Shown here piece by piece: positions 9,655 through 20,966 of a stretch of DNA of 64,000 nt. The notes under the pieces are model-generated. The model did no database searches and had not been told where the DNA came from. It was given only the letters and a program-made list of their open reading frames with translations. The stretch is from the NCBI GenBank assembly GCA_019203745.1, contig CP078104.1:62001-126000 (forward strand). The letters run 5' to 3'. This stretch comes from Chryseobacterium sp. E1 (lineage in GTDB: Bacteria; Bacteroidota; Bacteroidia; Flavobacteriales; Weeksellaceae). Position numbers and translations under genes: made by a program. Position 1 is the stretch's first letter, and the number at the start of each line of letters is the position of its first letter.

Positions 9655-11571
9655 ATGATAAAAATTACACTTCCAGACAATAGTGTCAAAGAATTCGAGG
9701 GAGCAGTTACTCCCTAGATGTGGCAAAATCTATAAGCGAGGGATTGGCTAGAAACACCATTTCCGCAATTGTTAATGACAAACAAGTAGAAACGACCACA
9801 CCTATAACCACGGATTCTACGGTACAGCTTTTGACCTGGAATGACGATCTTGGAAAGAAGGCTTTCTGGCACTCTTCTGCCCACCTTCTGGCGCAGGCTA
9901 TCCTTGAGTTTTATCCTGATGCTAAGTTGACCATTGGTCCTGCCATTGAAAGCGGATTCTACTATGATGTAGATTTCGGGGATGAAAGCTTATCTGAAAA
10001 AGATTTTGAGAAGATCGAAAAAAGATTCTTGAAAATGCAAAGAAAGGATCAACATTCTCTTTATATCCGGTTTCTAAAGAAGATGCTTTAAAAACGTATG
10101 CAGACAATCCTTACAAAGTGGAACTGATCTCTAATCTTAATGACGGGGAAATCACTTTTGTAACCCATGATAATTTTACCGACTTATGTCGTGGAGGACA
10201 CATTCCGAATACAGGAATAGTGAAAGCTGTGAAAATTTTAAATGCAGCAGGAGCTTACTGGAGAGGAAACGAAAAAAATCCTCAGCTGACAAGAGTATAT
10301 GGTATTTCTTTCCCTAAGCAGAAAGATCTTACGGAATATCTTGAAAGATTGGAAGAAGCTAAAAGAAGAGACCACAGAAAACTAGGTAAAGAACTTGGAA
10401 TTTTTGCATTCTCTGAAAAAGTAGGTGCCGGTCTTCCGCTATGGTTACCAAAAGGTACGGCTTTAAGAAGAAAATTAGAGAATTTCCTTTCTGATGCTCA
10501 GAAAAAGGCGGTTACGAATTTGTAATGTCTCCACATATTGGAGCAAAAGAATTGTATGTAACTTCAGGACACTGGGACAAATACGGGGAAGACAGCTTTC
10601 AGCCGATCAAAACACCGAATGAAGGAGAAGAATTCTTATTGAAGCCAATGAACTGTCCTCACCACTGTGAAATTTATAAAACTTCACAATGGAGCTACAG
10701 GGATTTGCCAAAAGATATGCAGAATTCGGTACGGTATACAGATATGAGCAAAGTGGAGAGCTTCACGGTTTAACGAGAGTTCGTGGGTTTACCCAGGATG
10801 ATGCTCACCTTTTCTGTACTCCGGATCAGCTTTCCGAAGAATTTGAAAAAGTAATTGACCTTACGCTTTATGTATTCAAATCTTTAGGGTTTGAGGACTT
10901 TGTAACCCAGGTTTCATTAAGAGATCCGGAAAACAAACAAAAGTATATTGGTTCTGATGAGAACTGGGAGAAAGCAGAAAGTGCGATCATCAATGCAGCA
11001 GAAAAGAAAGGTTTAAAAACAGTTATTGAATACGGAGAAGCAGCATTCTACGGTCCTAAGCTTGACTTCATGGTGAAAGATGCGCTGGGAAGAAAATGGC
11101 AGCTTGGAACCATTCAGGTAGATTACAACTTACCGGAAAGATTTGACCTTCATTATATCGGAAGTGTGACAATGAAAAACACAGACCGGTAATGATTCAC
11201 AGAGCACCTTTCGGGTCTATGGAGCGTTTCATTGCAATCTTATTAGAAAATACTGCAGGAGATTTTCCACTATGGCTAAGCCCTGATCAGTTTATTATTC
11301 TACCGATCAGTGAAAAATATGTAGATTATTCAAAAAAGTTTCACAATTTTTGGAAAATCACGATATTAGCGGTCAGATTGATGACAGAAACGAGAAGACC
11401 GGTAAGAAGATCCGTGATGCTGAATTGAAGAAGATTCCTTTCATGCTTGTCGTAGGAGAAAATGAAGAAAAAGAAGGCACGATTTCTGTAAGAAGACGTG
11501 GTGAAGGAGACCTTGGAGTAATGAAACTGGAGGATTTTGTAGCTTACTTCAAAAAAGAAGCGGCCATATAA
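9655..11571 (+). CDS. thrS: Threonine-tRNA ligase (frame broken about six times)
   Basis: ThrRS charges tRNA-Thr in the cytosol. The ATG at 9655 opens the TGS domain ('[16 protein letters not shown]'). The editing domain follows ('[19 protein letters not shown]', '[10 protein letters not shown]'), then the class II core ('[11 protein letters not shown]', '[14 protein letters not shown]', 'FYGPKLDFM', '[12 protein letters not shown]') and the anticodon-binding domain ('[11 protein letters not shown]'). The breaks are a missing C near 9713, A near 10046, G near 10511, A near 10711 and A near 11337, plus an extra GT near 11165. Each restores the family sequence, giving about 640 residues. The enzyme is essential, so the breaks must be sequence errors. 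infC follows 111 bp downstream. Confidence 0.93.
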
Positions 11572-11682
11572 ATTTAAAATTAAAAGATTGAAGGATTCAA
11601 AGATTAAAAAATTTAATGGAATCTTTCAATTTTTAAATATTAAATCAATTAAATAGTAATTAACCAATAAAATTATAATACA

Positions 11683-12243
11683 ATAGCACAAAGATTTAAC
11701 AACAGGGGCCCACAAAGACGTCCTGTACAGGAGGACTTACACTTGATCAACGATAAAATTCGTGTGAGAGAGCTTCGTTTGGTGGGCGATAACGTAGAGC
11801 CAGGAATTTATCCAATTGACAAAGCAAGACAGATTGCCGCAGAACAGGAATTGGATTTAGTAGTAATTTCCGATAAGGCTGAACCTTTTATTGCAAGAAT
11901 ATTAGAATATAAAAAGTTCTTATATGAGCAAAAGAAAAAACAGAAGGAACTGAAAGCTAAGCAAGTAAAAGTGGTGGTAAAAGAGATCCGTTTCGGACCT
12001 CAGACTGATGATCACGATTATGAATTCAAGAAGAAGCACGCTGAAAAATTCCTTGAAGAAGGTTCTAAATTAAAGACCTACGTATTTTTTAAAGGACGTT
12101 CGATTATCTTTAAAGATCAGGGAGAAATCTTGCTTTTAAAACTGGCTCAGGAACTGGAGCACGTTGGTAAAGTAGATCAGCTTCCTAAGCTTGAAGGAAA
12201 GAGAATGATTATGATGATGAGTCCTAAAAAACCGGCAAAATAA
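11683..12243 (+). CDS. infC: Translation initiation factor IF-3, non-ATG start
   Basis: IF-3 binds the 30S subunit and checks start codon selection. The C-terminal domain ('[21 protein letters not shown]') and N-terminal domain ('[15 protein letters not shown]') are clear and the frame is intact. There is no ATG. After an in-frame TAA at 11668 the frame reads AAT TAT AAT ACA ATA GCA CAA AGA, so the natural N-terminus '[20 protein letters not shown]' starts at ATA 11683. A TTG at 11743 is the only standard alternative and would lose the conserved basic leader. Rare start codons on infC are known from E. coli (AUU) as the basis of IF-3 autoregulation; using that logic here is inference. Confidence 0.92.
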   Translation: MAQRFNNRGPQRRPVQEDLHLINDKIRVRELRLVGDNVEPGIYPIDKARQIAAEQELDLVVISDKAEPFIARILEYKKFLYEQKKKQKELKAKQVKVVVKEIRFGPQTDDHDYEFKKKHAEKFLEEGSKLKTYVFFKGRSIIFKDQGEILLLKLAQELEHVGKVDQLPKLEGKRMIMMMSPKKPAK

Positions 12244-12265
12244 TTCAATCATTATTTTACATATT

Positions 12266-12297
12266 AAAACCTCAAATTACTTTGAGGTTTTTTTATT
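12266..12297 (+). terminator. Terminator of thrS-infC
   Basis: AAAACCTCAAA and TTTGAGGTTTTTTT form a strong hairpin 23 bp after the infC stop. It shows that thrS-infC ends here and does not read into rpmI-rplT. Confidence 0.9.
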
Positions 12298-12342
12298 TTA
12301 ATCTTTGAATGTAAGGTGTTCAGCAGAGTGTGCAAAATTAAA

Positions 12343-12402
12343 ATCTCCCGCAGATATAGCAGATTTTATTCAGTGTTGACATCTGCGTAATCTGCGAGAG
12401 AT
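12343..12402. repeat. Short palindromic intergenic element
   Basis: ATCTCCCGCAGAT (12343) and ATCTGCGAGAGAT (12390) form a 13-bp inverted repeat with one mismatch at the ends of a 60-bp stretch. The internal ATCTGCGTAATCTGCGAG phrase recurs in other gene-free parts of the window, such as near 37040. No coding potential is seen. Confidence 0.65.
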
Positions 12403-12445
12403 AAGATAATCATTTGTTTTTTTAAGGCCTCCAACCTTCTACAAG

Positions 12446-13005
12446 CTACCCTTCAAAATCCCCGCAATCATGCTCTTTGAAAAGAGGTAAAGTCTTTTTG
12501 GTTGTGAAGTACTTAGCGAGTCTCTTATTATTCAGTTCCAGTTTTTTACCTTCTATCGTCAATTCATAAACAGGTGCTGGATCGATCTGAGTGATAATAT
12601 AAATTCTGTCTGATGTTTTCAGAATCGTTTTGTTTCCTTCGGCAGAAACGGAGAAATCACCGATTTCAAAAGTTCTTTCTCATCACAAACATTGGCCCAT
12701 ACCATTTTATTGTTTGTTACAGATAAGCCTGCCAGGTCGCAGGAATAGCAGTTGCCGGAGAATTCTATTCCATATTTCTCAAATACATTGGTGCTTTTTG
12801 TATTCAATACATCAATAGGAACCAATGCTGAAAGATCAACCGGCACATCTGTTTTTGGAATGATCGTTTTTTTGGGAGTAATTTGAGAAACTGTATCTGT
12901 TTTTGCAGCCGTAGAGTGTGCTTTATCCACTTTTTTTTCCGTGGATGGTGAGCAGGAAGCTAACAAAACTATTGCAACAGAAAAGCCGGTTATTATGTTT
13001 TTCAT
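12446..13005 (-). CDS. Putative lipoprotein, unknown function (frame broken once)
   Basis: 'MKNIITGFSVAIVLLASC' is a lipoprotein signal with the lipobox ending at Cys18, followed by a Ser/Thr/Lys linker. The frame breaks near 12670. Adding one T to the run converts the end into 'DEKELFEIGDFSVSAEGNK' and continues to 'KEHDCGDFEG' with a stop at 12446. The total is about 186 residues. Cysteines in 'NCYSCDL' and 'VCDE' may form disulfides. I recognise no family. It is convergent with infC and divergent from the next lipoprotein. Confidence 0.7.
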
Positions 13006-13118
13006 CTAATAAAAAAGAATTTGTAATACTTAAATTTATTGTTTGTAAAATTCTCTAAAATATATGACTCCATATATCCCTGTTTTCAGCCATTTATTCC
13101 CTATTTCAGACGGTTTTG

Positions 13119-13149
13119 TTGGTCTCTGCCATGAATACTGATACCTTTG
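13119..13149 (+). promoter_or_regulatory. Promoter: TTG - 20 bp - TACCTTTG
   Basis: TTG at 13119-13121 and TACCTTTG at 13142-13149 with 20-bp spacing fit the Bacteroidota sigma-ABfr consensus. They lie 15 bp before the ATG of the lipoprotein at 13165. Confidence 0.65.
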
Positions 13150-13164
13150 CTGAAAAAAATTAAA

Positions 13165-14234
13165 ATGAAACGCTTACACCCTTTCTTACTGTCCTCTGCT
13201 ATTGCTTTGATGGCCTGTAATCCTAAAAATAAAACGGCAGATACCAATAAGCCAGGCACAGAAATCAGGCAAAAAGCCATAACATTTGCTGATTTTAAAA
13301 GATAAAAGGAGTAGATAATGTACAGGATGTACCCTTTGAGCTAACTGCCAAGCTGGATTCTGTACAGTTTTCGTGTCTCCGGATAAAGATGCTGCCCACC
13401 TGAAAATAGCTTACAGTAAACTTGATAACTATTACGGATTCGAAGAGTTTGATGACTTCTACTCTATTCATTACAGCATTAATAACAATATTTCAAACAG
13501 CATTGAAGCTTTTGTTTTGAAATCAGAATTCACAGCAGCTTTTGATCTTACTTTAAATGGTGTGGATCTTTATGAAATCAGAAGCAGCACATTCAAGGAA
13601 TCAAGTGATTTTAAAAATAAATCTTTTAAAAAATTCGGGAGTATTACTGAGGTATCAGAACAGGAATTTAAAGCAATTCAAACAGACAAATTGGTGAAAA
13701 CCTTGTAAGAAACCCAAATATACGACTACAGGAAGATAACTGGGTATATGAAGAAAATGGCAGAGAAGAAGTGATTACACAGCATGAAAACATCTCTACT
13801 GAAACCGGACCGCTTGCCAATGAATATGTTGGACGGTCACCTTATTTAAACCTGGAAGTATTCAAAGAGAATTCTGATGAAGTTGCAGACTCCTACTATT
13901 CTTTTACAGTATAAAAAATGCAGTTATGTTTGAACTGGGCACAGAAGGGTATCCGCAAATCCTTCCAACTAAAGGCTGGGTTACCTTTGTCTCATCCAAC
14001 AATGATGTAGGGAGTAATTTTGTTATTTCCAAATATTTTCCGCAAACAAAGAAACAAGATAATCTTTTGTATGTGAATTTCACCAACTTCAAAATAGCAG
14101 ATGATAAAAAGGCATTCTGGACCGATAACGATACTTTTTATGCAGAAGTCTATCCTCTTAATTCAGCTTCCGGCAATGGTAAAAAACAGAAAACGGCTTA
14201 TATAAAAATCCAGCTTAAACCCGGTTTACTATAA
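13165..14234 (+). CDS. Putative lipoprotein, unknown function (several breaks)
   Basis: The start 'MKRLHPFLLSSAIALMAC' is a lipoprotein signal with Cys18 at the lipobox. The frame then breaks near 13300, 13370, 13690 and 13910, mostly in A or T runs. The pieces read on as one protein of about 355 residues with repeated Tyr/Phe-rich strands ('FDDFYSIHYSINNNISNSI', 'SKYFPQTKKQDNLLYVNF'). No family is recognised. Because a good promoter precedes it and the pieces keep one frame order, I treat it as one gene rather than debris. It may share a role with the exported protein that follows. Confidence 0.65.
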
Positions 14235-14300
14235 AAGCTAAAGCTGGAATAAGATAAAAAACCCCTGAAACCAGCCAGTGTTTAAGCAGATAATGTCTAA

Positions 14301-14308
14301 TATCTTTG
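14301..14308 (+). promoter_or_regulatory. Putative promoter -7 box
   Basis: TATCTTTG matches TAnnTTTG, 23 bp before the ATG at 14332. No clear TTG partner is visible. Confidence 0.45.
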
Positions 14309-14331
14309 CAGCAGTTATTTAAAGAGATACA

Positions 14332-14899
14332 ATGAAAAAAAAATAAGCTTAACAATCCTTTTCTGTTTACTGAGTTTGATGACTTTTGCACAATCGCTGA
14401 AAGTTATTATTAAACAGGACGGAAAAGTAATTGAACCTGTGAATGATGTTTACGATCTGAAAAAGCACCTTTTCAATTTGAATTTACCGTTGCCAATCTT
14501 GAGGGATTTTTAGTGGGAGCGACAACAAATAAGGATATTTATGCAGGAGCTTTAGGAGTTTTTGATGCCGAAGTTCCATGGTTTCAGAGTACAGGGATGG
14601 CAGAGGAAATGTATAATAAGGATAAAGAAATGTTCCTGATGGATTCAGCGCCATCGTACTGGTACTACACAGATGTGAAAGATCACAGGTTCGATAAAAA
14701 CCCTAAAGGAAACCTGAAACAATGGACAGCTACCCGTACTATTACAAGGTTTTATGATATTATGGTAGACCAGCCTGTCAGTTTAAAAGATTTTAACGGG
14801 AGGGTTTATCTATTAATGTATCAGCCTGAATATAACGGCGATTATGATTTAACAGGAAAGAAAAACCTGTTCCAGGGTACATTGAGGTTCAAAGATTAA
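14332..14899 (+). CDS. Exported protein of unknown function (broken near start)
   Basis: The start 'MKKKISLTILFCLLSLMTFA' is a Sec signal peptide, readable if one A is removed from the A9 run after the ATG. A second break near 14470 ('DLKKAPFQFEFTVANLEGF') leads into the long intact part. The mature protein is about 170 residues, aromatic-rich ('MDSAPSYWYYTDVKDHRF') and ends 'NLFQGTLRFKD'. No Cys lipobox, no membrane segment and no recognised family. It has its own putative promoter and a terminator directly after it. Confidence 0.7.
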
Positions 14900-14934
14900 T
14901 TATTGAAACACCTAATTTTTAATTTATATAGAGA

Positions 14935-14970
14935 AAAGGTCTGCTTTTACGATGTAAGCAGGCCTTTTTG
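14935..14970 (+). terminator. Rho-independent terminator
   Basis: AAAAGGTCTGCTT and AAGCAGGCCTTTTT form a hairpin with one mismatch and a T-run, 36 bp after the stop of the 14332 gene. The following 14970-15190 has no gene; it holds a degenerate 'AACGCAAAGATTT' intergenic word. Confidence 0.85.
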
Positions 14971-15190
14971 TTTGTTTTGATAACTTAATCTGATAAAGCT
15001 GATGCTGAAACCTTGAAAATGTTTTAAGCCATTAAGATTTTTAAGAGGATTTGTTCTGTAGCAGGGTTTTAACGCAAAGATTTCAGTTTCTTCCTATAAT
15101 ATTTTAAGGGTGCAAAGGGTTGAATCAATGAATTGATTTTTTTAAGCGTACATACATCCAAGCTTATTCTACAGTTTTGGTATCTCAATT

Positions 15191-15822
15191 TTATTCTATA
15201 ATTAAACCGTATTCTATGGCCAGTTTAATGGCTGAACTCAGATTAGAGGTCTGAAATTTTTCAATCAGATTTTTCCGGTGACTTTCTACCGTGTGAGGGC
15301 TGATGAACAGCTTTTCTGCCATTTGATTGGTCGTCAGTCCTTTTGCTGCTTCTGCCAGAATTTCTTTTTCCCGCCGGGTCAGCTTGGGAACCTGATTCAG
15401 TCCATCCGGGGATTTTTTTTTCCAATACAGCCCTGGTTTGTGAGCATAAAAATTGCTTACCATCGTATACAGTATGGATGCCTTCCACAATTTCGGAAAC
15501 GGAGGCATTTTTTTGAATGTATCCCAAAGCACCTTCGGCCAAAGTACTGTTAATGACAGGCAGTTCATTGTGAACACTCAGCATGATCACCTGAAGGCTG
15601 TTGTATTTTTTTCTTTAAAGGCTTTATAAGCTCAATACTGTTGACATCTGCTAAATTAATGTCAAGCAACAAAATATCGACCGCCTGTTTCTTCAGACCT
15701 GTATTCATTTCTGAAACGTTTTTGAAGCAGTCTACGACGTCTATCGTATTACTGTTTCCTAAAATATTCTTTAATCCTTCCAACAGAAGTGGATGATCGT
15801 CTGTTATGGCTACTTTTATCAT
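15191..15822 (-). CDS. NarL/FixJ-type response regulator (frame broken twice)
   Basis: The receiver domain opens with 'MIKVAITDDHPLLLEGLK' (acidic pair at residues 8-9) and has the phospho-acceptor Asp in 'VDILLLDINLADVNS'. The LuxR-type helix-turn-helix is 'LTRREKEILAEAAKGLTTNQ' followed by 'ISPHTVESHRKNL'. Extra A's in A-runs near 15610 and 15415 break the frame. Removing them yields about 210 residues, normal for the family. Its ATG directly follows the TAA of the histidine kinase gene (TAAATG), so the two form a coupled two-component pair. The target genes are unknown. Confidence 0.9.
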
Positions 15823-18122
15823 TTAATGAATGGGAATTTGAAGTTCTATACTGGTACCGATATTCAATTCGGAGGTAATATTCATCGTTCCTTTTAAAAA
15901 TTGTACTCTTGATTCTATATTATGAAAACCTGCTGTTTTCCGCACATCTAAATGGGTAGAGTCAAAACCTTTACCATTATCTTCTACCGTGAGATGCAAT
16001 ACATGGTCTTCTTCACTGATCTGAATAATGATTTCCGAAGTATCAGCATGTTTTATGGCATTGTTTACCAGTTCCTGAATGATCCTGTAAATGATCAGCT
16101 GCTTTTCCTCCGGCAGCGAATCCGTATAACTGATAAATTCTGTATGGATATCCAATGTAGGATTGGACATACGGGAGGCAAATTCCTGGATAGCTACTTT
16201 CAATCCGTATTTTACTAATAAATCAGGCATCAGGTTATGGGCTACCCGTCTCAATTCTTCTACAGCACCATCGATCTGGCTGATTGATTTTGAAATTCCC
16301 TCCTCTATATTATCAGATTGCTGAGGGTTTAAAGTAGACAACTGAAGTTTAGTTCCAGAAAGCAATCCCCCAATCCATCATGAAGATCCCGGGCCAGGCG
16401 GCCACGTTCCTGCTCCTGCCCTTCCAGCAATGCGGTAAGCGTAGATATTTTAGAGTTTTGTTTCTCCTTTTCCATAGCCAGGGCATGCAGCTCGTCTCTT
16501 TGTTTAATAGATTTTACACGCTGTTTATAGGCATACAGCAATAAGAAGATCAAAACAATGAAAATGATAATAAAAATAATATAATAGGTATTGATCTTTT
16601 CCTTGAACGCCAGCAGTTTTTTATAGCTGATGATATCATTATTCTTCTGTTCTGTCTCTAATTTTGCCAGACGAAGCTGCTGTTCTTTTTTTTCGGACTC
16701 AAGCTCTGAAAATTTCAATCGTTCCCTTTGATTTTCTTCTACCAGTTTTAAGTTATTGTATACCTGTTCACGCTGTGCTCTAAGGATGTTGATCAGCTTA
16801 ATCTGTTGTGCTTTCTTATCACTTTCCAGCTGTAGTTTTATGTATTTCTGTTCCTGTCTTTCTTTTTCAAACTGGGATTCCAGCCTTTTGGTAATATCCA
16901 GTTTTTCCTGATCGTAAACGCTTTTGTATTGATCTACATAACTTTTATAATAAGTCAGTGCTTCTTTGTAATTGCCCTGCTCTTCGCTGATCCGGGACAG
17001 AGATTCGAGAATAGATAATTCTATATTATGATCTCTCACCGGACTTTTCCCGATCTCCATAGAGGCTTTCAGAAAGTAAGATTTGGCTACATCATAATCT
17101 TTACGCTGCAACGCCAATTCTGCCAGAATCCCGAATGAAGAAGCAATATGAATGGCATTACCGGTTTCCAGACTCGCCCTGTTGGCTAACTGAGCATATT
17201 GCATTGCCTTATCCGGATTAAAATCAATATATAAATTGGCTAAATTAATGGCTGCATATGAAAGATTCGTCTTGTTGAGCATAGCTTCTTTACTTTTGTT
17301 GAAAGTTGCAATAGCCAACAGGTAATACTGTTCTGTTTTACTTCTTAAATCTGTATTTGAAGGATTTTGTGCATATTTTTGCTCATACATATACCCCATT
17401 CTCATATACGCATCGAAGATCAGGTTAGGATCATTTTGTTTGGATGCCAATAACATAAACTGCTTGCTATATTTTTCCTCCAGCTGGTATTCATTGAGGT
17501 TAGAATAAATTGCAGACAGTTCTTTAACTACAGAGGCAAATCTTCCGTAAAGTGTAGAAGTGGTTGGTGAATTTTCATAATAATGAATAGCCTTCAGATA
17601 AGCGGAAACTGCATCAGTTATTTTATTATTACGTGCAGCAACCCAACCTCTCGCATATTCATAATAGCCTTTAGCTTCAGTGCTATACGTTTTTAAGCTG
17701 TAGGTTCTTGCCTTTTCCAGACTTTTTAAAGATTCAGACTCTTTATGATCCAGACGGTAATTCATAGCCTGAACCGCATACAAAACGGCGGCATATTTCC
17801 CATCAGGCTGTTTGGCAGCGACAGGAATACTGTTTTCTAAGATCTGATAGGATCTGGATTTAAAATCACGGAAAAATAAAGCAGTGGCATATTTGGGTGC
17901 CAGATTCAGCTGTTCTGTTGTCTTGCCTGAAGCATTGTTATATTCCTTCTCTAATCTGCTTACAACATCTTGTGCCTGGGCAAAAAACGGACAAATAAGT
18001 AACGTAAATATAAATAATAACCTGTACCTCAAACCCTTCTCTTTATTAAGCTGTATTACATTATAGAACGTAAATATAAGTAAAAAATACCTGCTCATCG
18101 ATTTTAACACCATGTTATTCAA
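15823..18122 (-). CDS. TPR-containing sensor histidine kinase (frame broken once)
   Basis: This is an orphan-style Bacteroidota kinase. After a signal sequence ('LLFIFTLLICPFFAQAQ') come about 400 residues of periplasmic TPR helices, a long Gln/Glu/Lys coiled coil, one membrane span (about residues 511-533) and the HisKA_3 helix 'RLARDLHDGLG' with phospho-His near residue 581. The HATPase domain follows, with 'ELVNNAIKHA' (N-box) and 'VEDNGKGFD' (G-box). One G is missing in the run near 16365 ('DGLGG-LLSGTKLQLS'). The first ATG gives a 35-residue leader before the signal peptide, so a TTG nearer 'LRYRLLF' may be the true start. Confidence 0.9.
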
Positions 18123-18241
18123 CCAAAAGTTCAGGCTGAAAGAAGCATTATAAAATTAACCCGTGTTAAAGGGTAAACATTGCACTGCAAAATAAGAAAG
18201 CACAGTTTTTTTCATTGCATTTTATTTTAAGGGTACTGATT

Positions 18242-18947
18242 CTATTCTGTATAATCAAACTTTGTGTTTAATTTTTCAAACCCAAGCTCCTGATTAATCA
18301 GTGTTTCAAGCTCATCAAAAGTAAGTAACCCCTCTGCTTCAAACTCCCTGCCACCAGGTGTTTTATAGGAATATTCAAAAATATCACGTTGGTAGATATC
18401 TTCTAAAATTTCAATTTGTGAAGATGTTAAATATTTACGATGGGTATTCAGCTGATTGTGCAAATTTTTTTGATGTCGTCTTCAGAGTCTCCGTCAAACA
18501 TAGAATATTCATCAATTTCCGTCAAAGATTCCAGGAGCTGCCTGAAGATAAAATCCTGAAGATTTTTGGCTAAAACCTCCGCTTCTGTTTCGTCATGAGG
18601 AAAAAAAGTAACGGGTACGTCTCCATTTACTTCCATATCCAATTGAAAAGCATACAGATCCCCGGCACCGTTTTTTGCAAAAGGAACCATCCGGTATTTC
18701 GGGCTGATGTCGTAGATTTCATGGTTAATAATTTCCCTGATTCCATCACGGTAAACGATAGGGTCCCAGATTTCAATATCATTTCCGAACAAAAGTAAAG
18801 GAGGATTTTCCTTTAAAGTGGGGAAAATATTTTTATACCATCCGTCACCATCCGCCCCCAATCAAGCATTTTATCATCATATAGTTGTCTGTAAAGTGCC
18901 GGATAGGTAAAATTAAATTCTTTTTCTAAGTCTTGTAAAGTATTCAT
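18242..18947 (-). CDS. SUKH (SMI1/KNR4-like) protein (frame broken twice)
   Basis: The start 'MNTLQDLEKEFNFTYPALYR' is a classic SMI1/KNR4 opening, with aromatic/Pro residues before the fold. The middle 'GNDIEIWDPIVYRDG' and 'MVPFAKNGAGDLYAFQLD' match the SUKH core, where 'G-D-Y-AF' is the family hallmark. The C-terminal part carries an extra helical region. Breaks near 18860 (G-run) and 18460 join into about 234 residues. SUKH proteins often neutralise polymorphic toxins, but no toxin gene adjoins this one. A second SUKH gene lies 1 kb upstream in the same orientation. Confidence 0.8.
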
Positions 18948-19008
18948 AAGCATTTTTAATCAACTTTTTCATCAATTTGAGGGTGGTAACTCAATGTTGT
19001 TCCAATCA

Positions 19009-19763
19009 TTAAATAATATTTTTAAAGTGATCTGCCAATACGGAGCTTATGGTGTATAAACTTTGCTGCATTGCTTTTTGAAGGGCAATGGTAATCAGAT
19101 ATTTTTCCTGAATACGATCTAATTTCTGCAGCAGAAAACAAAGCTGAAGCCATTGATCAAAATGGATGTCCATTTTTTAGGAACAAAGTCTTCTCCTTTA
19201 CGTTCGTAATAAATGATGTTTTGCTGATGGTCAAATGTCCAGTAATCCTCAGCTGTGCTTGATGCAAAAACCCATTCATTTGTTGTTTTTTGATTCAGAT
19301 TTACATTTATTGCTTCTTCTATTCTTAGCAGCTTTGCTTCTACAGAAATAACCTGTGTTGCAATACCTGAAATCATCTGTACATAAAGATCTGGCAGCCA
19401 TGATGGCAAAGATTCCGTTGAAATGACATCGCATTGCTGTCTGATAAGCTGATCTTTCAGTTGTTCAATGGGTTCAATTTCTAAATCAATAGGATAGTCT
19501 GTCTGATGCTCTTCTTTAATTTTATCATAGCAGACTCCGCATATCATTTTAAAATCGCATATTTCTTCCCACCGTTCTCTTTCTGCTTCCGATTGGTTCA
19601 TCAACTGCCAGCGCTCATGGCATTCATTGCACCATGCATCGGGTTTTCCATGACCTTCATCTTCCTGCTCATGGAAACCTGACTTCTTTTCATTCGTTAG
19701 AAGATGGGTACAAACTACGCCAAATGGCTGTTCACCATGGCTGGAACATTCAATTAATTCCAT
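19009..19763 (-). CDS. Conserved Cys-rich protein of unknown function
   Basis: The N-terminus 'MELIECSSHGEQPFGVVCTH' and the pairs 'CNECHERW' and 'ICGVCYDK' place six or more Cys/His residues as in a small zinc-binding module. The rest is helical. As written, the frame ends at 19119 with 'FVFCCRN'. Adjusting the A-run near 19175 gives a better C-terminus, 'VPKKMDIHFDQWLQLC', through to 'ADHFKNII' with a stop at 19009, so that span is used. No signal peptide. I know of similar uncharacterised proteins in Bacteroidota beside SUKH-type genes; a link to immunity is inference. Confidence 0.65.
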
Positions 19764-19925
19764 ATTTATAAACTACTCATTTTGTTTTACATCAATAGGT
19801 TATTTTCCTATTATTTATATCAGATGAAGTGTATGTTCCGTAATCCACTCCCTTAAAAGGATTCAGATCAGTATTGATCAGTTTAGGGAGATATATTATT
19901 AATTTTTGTTTTTATTCTACGCTTT

Positions 19926-20438
19926 TCAGATTGAGAAGACCTCCAGATATTCTTTCTTTAAGGATTGATCTTTTATAGCTTCAATGAAAGATGTAAAATC
20001 CCGGAACACCCATTCCGCCTCTTCAAATTCAGGCTCCTCCCCATAATAGATTTTTCCAAAATTTTCTTCTGAAACATTGATCGCAAAATAAGCATATCCG
20101 TTTTTAACAGATAAAATAATAGGCAGGTGCTGATCCCAAAATGTTTGTATCTTTTTCTGGCTTTCAGCATCTCCGTCAAAAGCTTCCAATGACTGAATTT
20201 CAAATTCATTCCAGCTAAAGGCACTCTCATCATTCGTCCCGTTAAAATCAGAAATACTGTTGAACCAGGTAGTATCCGAGAGATTGATAAGCAGGGAAAA
20301 TGTGTTTAAAAAAGTAAGATAATCATCCGGAACATGTGGATAACGCAAATGAAATTCTTTATTTAAAGATTCATTTACATCATCTTTATGAAGAAATCCG
20401 GAGATGTGCTTAGTGCATTCATAGTTAGTTTTCAACAT
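19926..20438 (-). CDS. SUKH (SMI1/KNR4-like) protein
   Basis: The intact 170-residue protein has the SUKH pattern 'HLRYPHVPDDYLTFLNTFS' near the start, and the core 'IILSVKNGYAYFAINV' followed by 'GKIYYGEEPEFEEAEWVF' and 'FTSFIEAI'. It is acidic, cytosolic and of normal length. Its ATG abuts the TAA of the upstream lipoprotein (TAAATG), so the two are co-translated. SUKH proteins commonly act as immunity proteins against nuclease or deaminase toxins. The toxin it would match is not in view. The 160 bp after its stop is empty. Confidence 0.82.
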   Translation of the reverse strand: MLKTNYECTKHISGFLHKDDVNESLNKEFHLRYPHVPDDYLTFLNTFSLLINLSDTTWFNSISDFNGTNDESAFSWNEFEIQSLEAFDGDAESQKKIQTFWDQHLPIILSVKNGYAYFAINVSEENFGKIYYGEEPEFEEAEWVFRDFTSFIEAIKDQSLKKEYLEVFSI

Positions 20439-20966
20439 TTAGATTTTGGCAAAGAGATTAAATATTTGCTGGGCAATACGCTTTTGTTTTGTATTTGATG
20501 TATCATTGATCCGGTCTTCATACAGTTCGATTTTTAATATTTTAACATCATCCGGGAGCCTGTAGGTTTCATTTTTCATATAATTATACCCATGTACACC
20601 GGCACTTTCTTTACCGGGATACTTTTTGATCTCCACATAATATCTCAGTGTGAGAGTATTGCCATTTTGTTCACCTTTTTCAAAACGGAGGTTTTTCACC
20701 TTATTTATAGTCAGTCCGCCGGAACTGATATTACCCTGTATACGAAACGTTAGTATTTCTTTAGTTTTAGAAATCATAACAATTCCAGGCTCAAGGCGCT
20801 CTGTTACTTCCTTACGGGTTGAATAGGTGTGCGTAGTACCCGTTTCTTCCACTTCTTTGGTTATCCTTTGGGATTCTGTATAAATGGCAGAAACCTGTAA
20901 CCTCTGTGCATTGTTTCTGCAACTCAACAATGCCAGAAATGAGGTTAAAATCATGAAATGCTTCAC
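20439..20966 (-). CDS. Putative lipoprotein, unknown function
   Basis: 'MKHFMILTSFLALLSC' is a lipoprotein signal with the lipobox Cys at residue 16. The intact 175-residue protein is rich in beta-type alternation ('TLTLRYYVEIKKYPGKESAG') and charged residues. It may be anchored in the inner or outer membrane on the periplasmic side. Its stop directly abuts the start of the SUKH gene, so an operon is sure even though the function is not. No family is recognised. Confidence 0.75.
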   Translation of the reverse strand: MKHFMILTSFLALLSCRNNAQRLQVSAIYTESQRITKEVEETGTTHTYSTRKEVTERLEPGIVMISKTKEILTFRIQGNISSGGLTINKVKNLRFEKGEQNGNTLTLRYYVEIKKYPGKESAGVHGYNYMKNETYRLPDDVKILKIELYEDRINDTSNTKQKRIAQQIFNLFAKI

